A program made the translations under genes and the position numbers. Source: Ophioderma brevispina (taxonomy: Eukaryota > Echinodermata > Ophiuroidea > Amphilepidida > Ophiodermatidae). From it: a stretch of DNA of 64,000 nucleotides. Positions 53,686 through 64,000 of this stretch are shown here, in pieces. The stretch lies in assembly GCA_023653785.1 (NCBI GenBank), contig JAMKCH010019746.1:1-64000 (forward strand), given 5' to 3'. The number at the start of each line of letters is the position of its first letter. The stretch's first letter is position 1. The notes under the pieces were generated by a model, which was given only the letters and a program-made list of their open reading frames with translations, ran no database searches and was not told where the DNA came from.

Positions 53686-55480
53686 GGACAGGTGCGACTA
53701 CCTGCACAGTGGGGTGGTGGTGGCCCCTACTCGGCGTTCGATCCGTGGGCCACTCAGGTGTTGTGTGCTCTTTTTAAGATTTGGCCGAAGACTGCTTGCG
53801 TTTCCAAGCGCAACTAGTCTGCAGTCTAGTTGTAACCTGTCGTATCTCCCATGTGAACTGGCTTAACGGAACCACCTTTTAAGTTAAAATATACCGGCCC
53901 CTAGTTTGGTGAAATTAACTAGTTTTCAGTGAAAATATACAACTAACGGGTACAGGCAGTAATATGCACCATCCTTACTGTCTATTTGAAATATATTTTC
54001 CGCTAGTATTATCCCAGTATATACCGCTTTTGAAATTTCCCGTTAAATGTATTATAAAACATCTCACACTGTTAACTTGTCAATACAAAATCATTCTGCA
54101 CACAAATAAGTTTAGCCAATCAGCTTTCCAACGAAGCACACACCCACTGATTGCTTGTCTCATTGCTTCTGACTCAAATGAGACCCAAAAATTAACTCCT
54201 TTCTTCGGAATTTGTTACCTCCGTTTTCCCATAAAAAAGCCTTCCATATTAAACTTGAAAATTTCATCTTTTGCACGTACCACTCTTTTATGTCGAACTT
54301 TTTTCTGTACACTGTCACTTTTCGTTGGGTATATTTCGTGTGTAAATTTAGTACTGGGAAAAGTTTCACACTAACATGTACTGCAATGGCTTGTTAGTAT
54401 TGTTATTCACCATCCCATTCAACATTCAACACCCAATTAACTCCTATTGAAAAGGGATAAGAGCATGTTCATAAAACGCTGAAGATTGTGGATTTGAATT
54501 AGGTGCTGTGAGGTCAATTGAACTTTGGACCTCCTCATCACTGTTATAAAATTTTAAATACAAATGAAACTCATTGAAATTAATTATGATGTAGATGTTT
54601 TCATGATTACGTATATCTGGCTGGTGATTGTCTATTTATATTATATGTACTGATAACAAATATAAGTGTGTAATATTTAACTTCAAGTCAAAAAGTCGTG
54701 TGTACGAGCCTAATGGATTTCTTTACAGATAGCCATGAGGCTAGTTACAGTGTGCATCTTTACTTGTATGCAAAAATATTTCTGTTTAATATTGTAACAA
54801 TTAATTTTCACTGTACTGCATTATTGGACATAATTATTTATCATTCATATTGTTTAGCTGTATTCTATGATGAAACAAATAAAGATCATTGAAGATTGAA
54901 GAGAATTTGCAGTGAGATTATACCCCTTGCGGGATCTGTTCTCAATAAATGAAAAGATACACATTTCAATAGCAATTATACAAGAAAAATGACACTTGGT
55001 GCTACTGCAAGAAATAATAAACACTTAGGGTTATTTTGCTGATTTTCGGTTAATCTTTCCATGGTATCAAATCAAATCAATTTTCGTCAGCAATGCAAAG
55101 ATTACAAAGAAATAAAGTGGAATTTTATGTACAAAGTGGAACAGATACAATGTGGGCATAAATTAAATGAACATTGGAGAAGAAATATCGAATGCTAGAC
55201 CTCCACTGGACAAACTCCTAGGGAACTTATAAAGAGGTGGAAGGCCCTACTTAAGGAACGTATTTAACTTACAACATAAAATGAGGAGCATTATGAAGCG
55301 GGGGACTCAGGAAAAAAAAGGGAAATTTGATCTGGAAATCAAACGAGACAAAAAAGAGGGAGACTAAAATTTAAAGACGCGATAAAGGGAGTACCAAATG
55401 ACCGAGAGCGCCAAAGAAGTTTTTAAAGGACAAATACATACACAATAACAAACACACATACTAATAAATACACACACATA
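53686..55480. other. Unassigned intergenic DNA
   Basis: No gene recognised. ACAAATAAAGATCATTGAAG at 54.88 kb looks like a polyadenylation-type end without a preceding ORF. ATCAAATCAAATCAATTTTC at 55.07 kb may be an inverted retroposon tail. Confidence 0.35.
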
Positions 55481-55700
55481 CATTTCATAAATGAAGAGCG
55501 CCGCTCATTAAAATCATTACTTAAAAACACATATTTAAAACATACAAATACATACATACAGACAGAAGACAGACAACAGACATTCATTCCACTCTGAATC
55601 ACAACTGAATTTGTACCCCTAGCGGGACTAGAACTGATGTGGTGAATTTGATACACCTGCAAAGTCCAGCATTTGAAGCTAGTCCTTGTGTGGAACGAGC
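55481..55700 (-). mobile_element. Probable tRNA-derived SINE
   Basis: On the minus strand, CAGTTCTAGTCCCGC (55623-55637) resembles a B-box and TAGCTTCAAATGCTGGA lies at A-box distance. The tail has TGTATGTATGTATTTGTATG and TAATGAGCGGCGCTCTTCAT; the last phrase also occurs in reverse near 35.62 kb (GAGAGCGCCGCTCATTA). Confidence 0.45.
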
Positions 55701-57984
55701 ATGGGTTCAGACCAAAATCCAAGTACCCCCCCCCCCCGGCCGTGTTGACCGGTTCCATGTAAGCCGCAATATGTTTGAGTATTTTCTCGCAGCATTCGTC
55801 GCGTGCTGATTCGCCGATTCCCGAAGACCCGGAATCGCTACGCAATGAAGAAATAACCACGTACGGCGAATTTTATCGAGCGAGAAAATCGGATTAGGAT
55901 TATCCTCGGATGGCCACTTGTGAGGATATGAATGACAATTGCAATTATGGGGACGGCAGATAGATGGTTCAAAAGCAAAGGGGTCGTTTGTTCTTCTTAT
56001 CTCTTTCTTCAATGTTAGGACTACAATGATCTCTTCAAGCTATTAAGTAGATTCTAAAAAAAGTAGAAACATAGAATTTTGAAAAAAAAGCACATGTGAT
56101 TGTCTTGCTATAAGTAACTATACGTCCTTATGCGATGCAGCCCCCCCCCAAAGAATTTCATGCTGTCTGATTGGAATTGTGAAAGGCCGATGACCAATGT
56201 ACACTGTAGCAAGATCACATGAAAACAATTTTGGATTCATTTGAAAAAGAAATTTAAAATAATAACAGAAGCATAAGCTAGGTATATTGGCCAGACGGTA
56301 AATGAATGGCAACTGAGCTCCATATTGTTTCAAATATTTATTATGCTTTGCTTAATCGATTGGAAAATGCAATCGCTTAAAAACTGCATTTAGTTTACTT
56401 CGTTGAGATTCTTTACAAGTCTTTATGTAATTATCTGACTGAAGAAGGATGAAAGTAAATAGACGGTATATTGGATGAGGTGCTTATGGGGACTATTTTT
56501 CAAAGCATAAACTTGTGTATTACATGGCGCGCGGCATTTGTTAATCCAATTCTTAAGTGATTTTAAAGGAAAATCACATGTTTCTACCGAATATTACTAC
56601 GTCTGCTTGTAGATTCTATACATTTATCGATGGATTAATGTCACATTCGAAGAACGAGACGCATTCATAGATAGTTACTTCACTTTCACTGGGAATGCTC
56701 AGTGAGGTCTGTCCGTTTCACTGTCCTTTATTTTTTTTATCTTTCCAGCATTCTCTTTATCTCCTCTAAATCCTCTCTTCCCAGTACAGTGGCGTTCGTG
56801 GGGAAGGGCTTTGGCGCGCGACCCCCCCCCCTCCCCCCCTGGGTCTCTACCGGGAAAAAATGAAAAGAAAGAGAGAGAATGTTTATTTTAATCAATTAAA
56901 ACCACAAAATCTTTATTTCGGATGTCAATTTTAGTTTTTTAATTTTTATTATATGCCGATTCATCCGGCTTGCGCGGTAAATGCGGAATTCCGCGGACCC
57001 TACAGAAGTTCGCTTAAAACCTTGAAAATGCCATCAATTCTGACCAGAAATAAAAAATCAAAAAGCTTGTTTTATGGGACTAGCAATACACTTGAACTCC
57101 TTCTTCTTTTAAAAATTTCTGCCTGCAACTGGTCACTTGTCATTCTCCACGCTTTTTCAAGACATTACCAAAATAGCTATTCAGGTTGGCTTATTTTTAT
57201 TGTTGATTTTTCCGATGTTTTTACTATATTATTTATTTTTTATTTATTAAACGCAAGCAAAACATTTGGAGTCTCCGTTGCTTCATTAAAAAATCTGCTA
57301 GTTTTTATTTTCCATCTGTTTATCCATGCCTATATAGCCCTAATATCTATTTGTTAATTAATATTTGCAATTTAAAGGTCCCGGGGTCGATAGCTAATAA
57401 GCCTCGTCTCCATGGACCCAGATTTTACCGGAAGTGACCAAATATCAAATTAAAGCTACTAATTTTCCTCATTTTTACCTGTGAATCTTAGGGCAAGAAG
57501 GCCTTGGTTGGATGTTATGAGCGAAAATATAACCCCATTTTTGTTTCGCTACCATTTTAATTTTACACGTATTTTATGGGGATTACAAATTTACAGATGG
57601 GTTTTGATGGTCGCACCATTAACCACTCGTGCTGCTTAAAGCTACTCGTTTTTACACTAGCGTACAAATACGTCATATCTTGACGCGTGCCTTAAAAGCT
57701 GCGCAAGTTATGAGGAAATTGACTATATATATGTCAACATAGACCATATATCGACCTGCCTGGGGATGACTTAGGGGCCGAGCCATCAAGACAGGGACAT
57801 TTCCTCAAAACCTCTTCAGGGTTAGCCCATGCTCTGACCGATGTGTGGGACGCTCTCCCATTGACATCATCAAATATGAAATAAATTTGTGGACAGTATG
57901 CGCGACGTCTTGTGCAATGATCATGCAGTTGTGGCCATTACGCGATATATTGACTGATTGACATTCCAAAACAAACAAATACCC
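55701..57984. other. Unassigned intergenic DNA
   Basis: C runs at 55.73, 56.14 and 56.82 kb. The 134-codon ORF at 56953-57357 is hydrophobic and AT-driven without domain features; not called a gene. Confidence 0.4.
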
Positions 57985-58573
57985 TTAAACCCTCGTCTTA
58001 CAAGGGGGGGGGGGGGGTTACCAACCACTAGTGCAACATTCGCCTCCGGTGCGCTAAAATGCTAAAAACTTTCGTAAAAAGCTTCTAGGTAATCGTTCTC
58101 TCATCCTTTATGGTCATTTTAGAGAAAGAAGAAATGTGGAGGTAGCACCTTCACCTTCATGCGTCAAAGTCGAAGGGTCGGGGGTGCCACCGAGACTATC
58201 GTTTGCATTTATAAAAACTAATATGTGACACAGTATGGCTTAAAAACCTTAGTTTGGATGTAAAACTAGGCCAAATACCATCATTTAGAGCTGAAAACGC
58301 ATTGAAAATCCGATATTCTGCGATTTTTTTAGCGCCAAAAACAATTGGATTATCGCCTATTTTCTGTGGAAAATGCCAATTTTGCAGACTCGCGGACTTG
58401 ATGAGTTATTGTGTCGCCATACTAGGTATGTTGGTCTTATTTTGGATCAATGGAAAGAGGAGGACTATAGCTATCCATGGTATCAAATTCAATAAGCATC
58501 GGGTTGTGTTTTATAACAAAATTCCTGTGGTAAAACCGTGTTACAAAAAAGGCTTGGTAAACCGAGGGGTTAA
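57985..58573. mobile_element. TTAA MITE, CCCTCGTC family, copy 4 (complete, inverted)
   Basis: Starts TTAAACCCTCGTCTTACAAG plus G12 and ends GGTAAACCGAGGGGTTAA; both ends carry TTAA. Its interior is in the opposite orientation to the copy at 17.58 kb (for example CTTCTAGGTAATCGTTCTCTC here versus its complement there). It is 589 bp. The 126-codon ORF through it is incidental. Confidence 0.85.
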
Positions 58574-59376
58574 GTCTGCTGTTCAAATACCCTTTTTTCC
58601 TTTCAGGCCAAGGACAAAGTGCCTAAAGGGTTAATTGGACTAAGTTCATGGTAATCTGTTTGGAAGAGATGATCAATCAAGTTCTGGTGGGGATATACAC
58701 CCTAGATATCATAAGAACTCACACGTAAGAATTATTCCAAAACGTATGGGCAAACATGTATATTTTATTCCAACTCTACAGCATGTCTCAAAAATGGTAC
58801 AATCAGAAACAAAAAATGGTTTAAATAGAAATTTCAAATAAGTCACTTCTACTTGGCATAATATCAAGAAACAAAAGACTCGGCTTTCAATGGCGTTGTT
58901 TCTCTCATCTCTTGTAAATCCAGAGATATAATCAATTTACGTGCGACACGCCCAAAATCCATTTTGTGGGATTTATGACTGCGCAGAGTTGTTTCGCGCA
59001 GGTTTTGCCATGCTGTCTTGAAGCTCCACAAGTTGCAACTTGACAAAAGAAACAAAACCCAGACTAAAGTAAAAAAAAGAAGTCTAGTTTTATCGACACA
59101 CGTTTTAATAGTCAAACCATAATCAGTTCAATGATAACTATCTTGTTTTTAAATAATAAAACAATAACAAATATTTATGACACCGCAATTATTTATTACA
59201 AAATTGGTATCTGTTAAAACCATGCAGAAGGAATGTATTGCAACCCAAAATAAACACTTCAATCCAAAGGAAATTGTTTAGACATATTGCACTAGCTTGG
59301 CATTTTATAATTGTTGAGTCAATAAAAAATGGGTCTATACCGAATTTAATATGACGTCAAGCCACCAGACCATGGG
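58574..59376. other. Unassigned intergenic DNA
   Basis: No gene or clear repeat seen. Confidence 0.4.
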
Positions 59377-59501
59377 GGTGGACAAGATGCATACATTCCA
59401 GGTACTTACCCAGCAATAAGCTTTCAATCGATCCGTGTTTAGTGATGCACAGGGTAATTGACAGGTTATTGTAGTACTGGAATACGCCTATCTTGTCCAC
59501 C
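59377..59501. repeat. 28-bp hairpin
   Basis: GGTGGACAAGATGCATACATTCCAGGTAC region at 59377-59405 pairs with 59474-59501 (GTACTGGAATACGCCTATCT then TGTCCACC); the loop is about 68 bp. Confidence 0.7.
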
Positions 59502-59689
59502 AACTGGTGGCTATCTTTTGGAAGACGGTCTCTACAGTCCCGTGCTGAATTTAATCCAGCAAATAGGAGTCACCTGCAGATTAGCTGAAAACTATTCAGG
59601 TGACAAGGTACAGGTAGTTGTCTTAGCATGTTTGGAAATTTTTCTGGAGGGCAAACAAAAGTCCATACAAGACGTCAGTGTAGTCAGGT

Positions 59690-61225
59690 AGAAGTTAGGC
59701 ACCACAGCTGAAGGATGGAATGGATAGTACAGAGTACAGACTTTTTCTATTGATAGATTTTAGTTCAGTTGGACCTAAGCCACTAATTTTTGGAGGGTGT
59801 GCAAATTGTTACATGCCATTTTTAAAAAATCCAATAGGCTGCCCACGACATGTCCAAAAATCACTAATAATCCCTTAAGTATTTCGATAGGGACCCACAA
59901 TATTTTCTACTCGGTGTTTTAAGACGAGAAAGTGTGTTGGATGTAATTTATCATTACATTGCCCACAAAAATTCCAATATGGCTGCTAAAAAGTCAAATA
60001 TGCTCTCGGAATCATTTTTTAAAATGTAATATTAACACCCCCATTATACCTATTTACGTTACTTGAATACATGATTGAACACCTAAAATATATTCTGGCA
60101 GGTATTTCAGATCTCGTTACAATTGATTCCCACTCTGCAAGGTTACTTTAACCCCTAGAGAATGCACTGTTCAACGATCCGGACACGTCAGTGTCTGCAC
60201 TTTCTGTTTGCAGATTTGGAGGATTAATCCAGCGTTATAGGCATGCGTTATGCTTTACACTTATGAGCACAGTAGTGATCACTAGAAACCTTATTTGGCC
60301 GGTCTTTGTATATTGACATTTCAAAATTCAAGATGGCAGCCAATACAGCCGAGCCTTTTTAAAAAATAGTAAAACCTTACATTATATGTGTATTATATGT
60401 AGTACATCAACTAATTATTATCATAAAGGTGGTAAATTAGGTGATGGGATTGCGTATTTGACCATTGAATTCTTATCTGGAATTCGGTTTCTTTAACTGC
60501 AAAAATGTTAAGATGGGGGCCAATGTGCTGATTTTTTCCCTTTCTTAAAACTAATTAAAATTTACGATAGAATCTGTTATTGTATTTAGGTTTTTAAAAC
60601 ACCTCAAAATTGATTATTAATAAAAGTTTAAATTAAAGTATTGAGGACGTATGTCTTTGAGCTTAATTAAACTCGTATCTGCTGATATTTCTGTTTTGAC
60701 AACATACTTAAAATTCAAAATTGACGGCAGGGATATTATGACTATATGGACAATTCGTAGGTTTTAAAGATCTTAAAAGGCAGCAATATTGACTTTCATC
60801 TGATGGTAATTGTTAAAAACACTTGAAAATGTCAGATATGAGTTCCTACTGGTTATAGAGCGCGGCAGAATTATGCCTCTATCACAAGTACTTGATGAGT
60901 TTTATGGTCTCTTGAATGATTTCAGGGCATATGGGTTTTGGATTTGATGTAATGTTGTGATCAAATCCACGTCAATAACCGGTCAAAGATTCCTCGTGCT
61001 TTTAAAACCTGGTGGATTAGTGCATACAAATTATGAGCATTTGAATGAATTTGAGAGTGATAGCGGCCATATTGGATTGCTAGAAAATGGCACTGCACGA
61101 CGAAATTTGCACACCCTCAGAAATTATTAGCTTTAGGTCATTCATTGACAAAAAATCAATAAATAGAAAAAGTCTGTACTCCATTCCACCATGTTGCCCC
61201 AATTCCTCCTGACTACAATATAATT
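59690..61225. repeat. Inverted-repeat unit with internal diverged tandem copies
   Basis: The left arm at about 59690-59835 (AGTACAGACTTTTTCTATTG, GGAGGGTGTGCAAATTG, AAAAAATCCAATAGG) is matched in reverse complement at about 61065-61225 (CCATATTGGATT, AATTTGCACACCCTC, AATAGAAAAAGTCTGTACT, CCTGACTACA). Between them the motif CAAAATTCAAGATGGC recurs, diverged, at about 59969, 60325, 60503 and 60712. No coding capacity. Confidence 0.7.
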
Positions 61226-61396
61226 GGCCTTCCGTGAAGGGGCCCTTTTCAATGGATTGGCTATACCACAGTAACTGTATAGTGTAGATAAATATTGGAT
61301 TTCATCTTTCCCTGGAGATATATTAGATGGTATATACTTCAATAAACATGCATTCAGGAGATACATGTTACGATGTCTATCTCATGTGCCATTTTT

Positions 61397-61437
61397 GGGA
61401 CATGCCATCCCATGTGCCCAACTTTAAATACATTGAG
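61397..61437. repeat. Solitary unit of the window-end satellite
   Basis: GGGACATGCCATCCCATGTG then CCCAACTTTAAATACATTG matches the unit of the array at 63681-64000. Confidence 0.85.
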
Positions 61438-63680
61438 CTCACCTAATTGGCTTGATTCGTAATCTTATGTCGTTTATTATCGCCACCCTTTCAATAGGGA
61501 ACAATTTTGTGCAACATGACGGCGACTTACCTGCTTAAGGGCTCTTCGAGCGGGAGGGGGATCAACCTCCTCGCAACCACCCTTGCATGGGCCCATTTTT
61601 ATATTAACTTCTCCATAAACACTGCATATAATTCTTCAAACAAAGAACTTAAAGCGGCACTGGCACCATTTCACAAAATTATAAAATTTCTTCAATTTAT
61701 AGCAAATGATAGTATAGGCATTGAAGAATAGAGATTATTTTACATATAAAATAAACATATCGGGAAAACAGATAGGGACATTAAAAGAGGCTAAGACATT
61801 CGCGTGAGGGCGCACGATTTTTCAAATGTGCCAGTATCTCTTTAACCATTGGAGTGCATCAACTACGGCATATTACACTTTTTAGAAATATTAGGTCACA
61901 CCAAATATCGTAGAATCACACCTCTAAGCATTATCACGTGAACCACCTCTTAAAACATTTTTGGAAAGTAAACACGGCAAAGCTTCCGCGAAAACATCCC
62001 ATTATGCACTCACCCCCGGGCTGCGTAGATGATTCATTCAAACAAAACCTACCCATCAAATATATTTAACTTGTTTAAAAACCATTAATTATCATACCTA
62101 TAAGCATTTAAAAAGGGACCATTTTACCAATTCAAATTGTTTCTATTGAATTTGCATGGAAAATGTGTGTTTTGGAAAGCGAACATTGCTAGCTTTCCGC
62201 GCTAACGCGGCCACTATCACTCTGAATCACGCAACCTTCTCTCTTTCACTCTCTCTCTTCACACACCACACACGCACACACAATTTTGAAAGACAAATAG
62301 TTGGGCCGAATCTTTTGGGAAAATGAACTGTCTTTTGTGAATCTATGCCATCCTATTGAAATAATTATGACAGTACTACATAATAACAATAACCAAAATA
62401 TTTCACGCGTTTATCCTTGCCAAAAAAAAAATCGTGGTAAATTTGACAGATCCACTAAATAAATATAGTTTGGTTCATTTGGGAGCATTCGTCACCAAAG
62501 TTAAATCTTTAATATGCACGATTTCTTTAAAAATGGTCCTCACATTGTTAACCTTTTCACAGGGATGCAACAAAAGTATTGACACTCTCATGTGTATTTG
62601 TTTTCGAGATAATGACAAAAAGTCAACCCCATTGACCTCTGGATCTCCGAATTTAAAAATAAGTTAGACGGTTGCAATTTTTTTTGTTGCGTCTCTGAGG
62701 GAAGATAACAATTTGGCCTTTTTTAAATAAATCGGAGCAAGATTTAAGATTTAACCTTTCGTGATGACCTTTGACATTTGATGATTTTTGTTTATATCTC
62801 CATAACCATAAGTGGTAAGTACACGACCTATACATTTTTTATATCCTTGTAACAAGACGAACCTTTTGGTTACCTTAATAGCAATCAAAGCATTTTTCAT
62901 TTTTGACCCCTGTATAATAAGATAAAAATCCACTGAAATTGATGCTCTGCTCTCCCGTCCAGATTACTCAAATGACCCCACTAACTTATGGGAAACTTCC
63001 AATAGCAATTCAACTTAGCATTTTCATTATATCTCAGGCTTAAGCACGTAAACGTATTGATTTTCTTTCTAATACCACTTTAGTATTTTTTCGAAATATC
63101 GTAGACCGCGTGTGTTGTGGCGCAAACTCAGTTAACAGCAAACTAGCAGAGCGAGGGTTTTTACTCATTTAGTATTCATCGTGGTCACAATGCCGATGAA
63201 ATCTGTAACTCACTTTGGTGAATTGAATGCGATAATGCCAAGCTCTGGCTCTTTAAAGACAAAAAGGCGGACTCCAGAGTCTGATTTCGCATACTTTTAT
63301 TTGGTTCAAGTGACAAAAACAAAAAATTAATCAGTTCAACATCATATCAGGTAAACAATCAATATATTTTTAATGTTTACTAATATTGTTTTACTTATAT
63401 GTATGTAGAACAGATATCAACAAAAAATTTGCTTTGTTCTTGATTTTTTTTAATATTCTCAGCTGACTTCCCCCGTTAGTGCCCAATGGTGTTGTGTGTG
63501 TGTGTGGGGGGGGGTGTTCCAGGGACCCTCACTTATTAACTCATTAACGCTTGGCCGATTTTAATTTTTGTGGTATAACAATAAGCGCATTTAAAAGGCA
63601 GATATTTACAAAAAAATAGGTTGCAAAAATACCTGCGTAAAGCGGCCAAGCGCGAAAAAAAAATTTAACACTTAAGTGTT
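61438..63680. other. Unassigned DNA with small inverted repeat
   Basis: No gene recognised. CT/CA microsatellite at 62.24-62.28 kb. TTAACGCTTGGCCG (63.55 kb) pairs with GCGGCCAAGCG (63.64 kb). TTAACACTTAAGTG at about 63666 is the end motif of the 32.9-kb element family. Confidence 0.45.
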
Positions 63681-64000
63681 TAAAGGACATGCCATCCCAA
63701 ATGCCGCTCAACTTTCAATACATAAGGAACATCCATCCCATGCGCTCAACTTAAATACATGAAAGGACATGCCATCCCATGCGCTCAACTTTAAATACAT
63801 TGAAAGGACATGCCATCCCATGCGCTCAACTTTAAATACATGAAAGACATGCCATCCCATGCGCGCAACTTTAAATACAGGAATGACATGCATCCCATGC
63901 CTCACCTTTAAATACATGAAGGCAGCCCCATCCCCACTGGGCTCAACTTTAAATACATGAAAGGACATGCCATCCCATACGCTCAACGTTTAAATACATG
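63681..64000. repeat. Tandem satellite, about 40-bp unit, at least eight copies
   Basis: Unit GAAAGGACATGCCATCCCAT then GCGCTCAACTTTAAATACAT, repeated with small indels up to and presumably beyond the window end. A 92-codon minus-strand ORF is only the repeat translated. Confidence 0.92.

Noticed and set aside
55423..56012. Overlapping minus-strand ORFs of 145 and 101 codons
   Set aside because: One runs through a probable SINE and microsatellite-like sequence; neither has domain features.
56953..57357. Hydrophobic 134-codon ORF as a membrane protein
   Set aside because: The hydrophobicity follows from T-rich codons; no conserved motif or gene structure was found.
58254..58634. 126-codon ORF
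   Set aside because: It is a read-through of the TTAA MITE at 57985-58573.
63681..64000. The window-end repeat as a CRISPR array
   Set aside because: The units are contiguous with no unique spacers, and the context is an animal genome; it is a satellite.

Overview
This looks like nuclear DNA of a marine invertebrate animal, most likely a deuterostome such as an echinoderm or hemichordate; a mollusc or amphioxus cannot be excluded. The evidence is GT-AG introns, one intron-rich receptor gene of a class expanded in marine invertebrates, CR1/L2-type LINEs, tRNA-derived SINEs, a Penelope-like element, Tc1/mariner remnants, many short inverted-repeat transposons and long runs of G or C. The species assignment is inference. 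I see no bacterial operon, CRISPR array or functional tRNA/rRNA gene.

Region 1 (about 2.0-22.4 kb, + strand) holds the only convincing cellular gene: a multi-exon G-protein-coupled receptor with a very large ectodomain. In order I read CUB, a possible LDLa, CUB, LDLa, CUB, LDLa, CUB, LDLa, CUB, LDLa, LDLa, an LRR N-terminal cap, five LRR exons (four of exactly 72 bp), then one exon with a cysteine-rich hinge and all seven transmembrane helices. The 7TM block has hallmarks of LRR-containing receptors of the relaxin-receptor/GRL101 kind (ERF in place of DRY, TDFLCW in TM6, NPYLY in TM7). The likely order of action is ligand capture by the CUB/LDLa/LRR ectodomain at the cell surface, then G-protein signalling through the 7TM part. 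No signal-peptide exon was found, so the 5' end is probably missing or upstream. Several exons carry one-base frame breaks although exon lengths and splice sites are mostly kept. The window therefore shows either a sequence with indel errors or a young pseudogene.

The introns of this gene are full of transposons: an L2-like LINE end (9.9-10.8 kb), a Tc1/mariner remnant (10.9-11.4 kb), a Penelope-like element split by a foldback element (11.5-12.95 kb), a MITE with long terminal repeats (13.46-13.79 kb), a second L2 fragment beside the LRR cap exon, and others.

Region 2 (22.4-64 kb) has no cellular gene that I can support. It is a mosaic of transposons and repeats: a foldback element (22.8-23.3 kb), a nested and partly duplicated block (24.77-29.79 kb), a TTAA-flanked element (32.9-33.7 kb), a deleted Tc1-like element with about 200-bp terminal repeats (35.15-37.20 kb), a 1.3-kb inverted-repeat element (38.47-39.77 kb), a Tc1-like transposase remnant interrupted by a SINE (41.4-42.2 kb), a nearly complete CR1-like LINE (about 42.5-45.8 kb), further TTAA MITEs (48.5 and 58.0 kb), an inverted-repeat unit with internal tandem copies (59.7-61.2 kb) and a roughly 40-bp satellite that runs off the window end (63.68-64.0 kb).

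The strongest biological candidate is the CUB/LDLa/LRR receptor. The strongest genome-structure candidates are the TTAA-flanked element families, the nested 25-30 kb block, and the recurrent placing of long oligo-G tracts just inside the ends of several transposon families.
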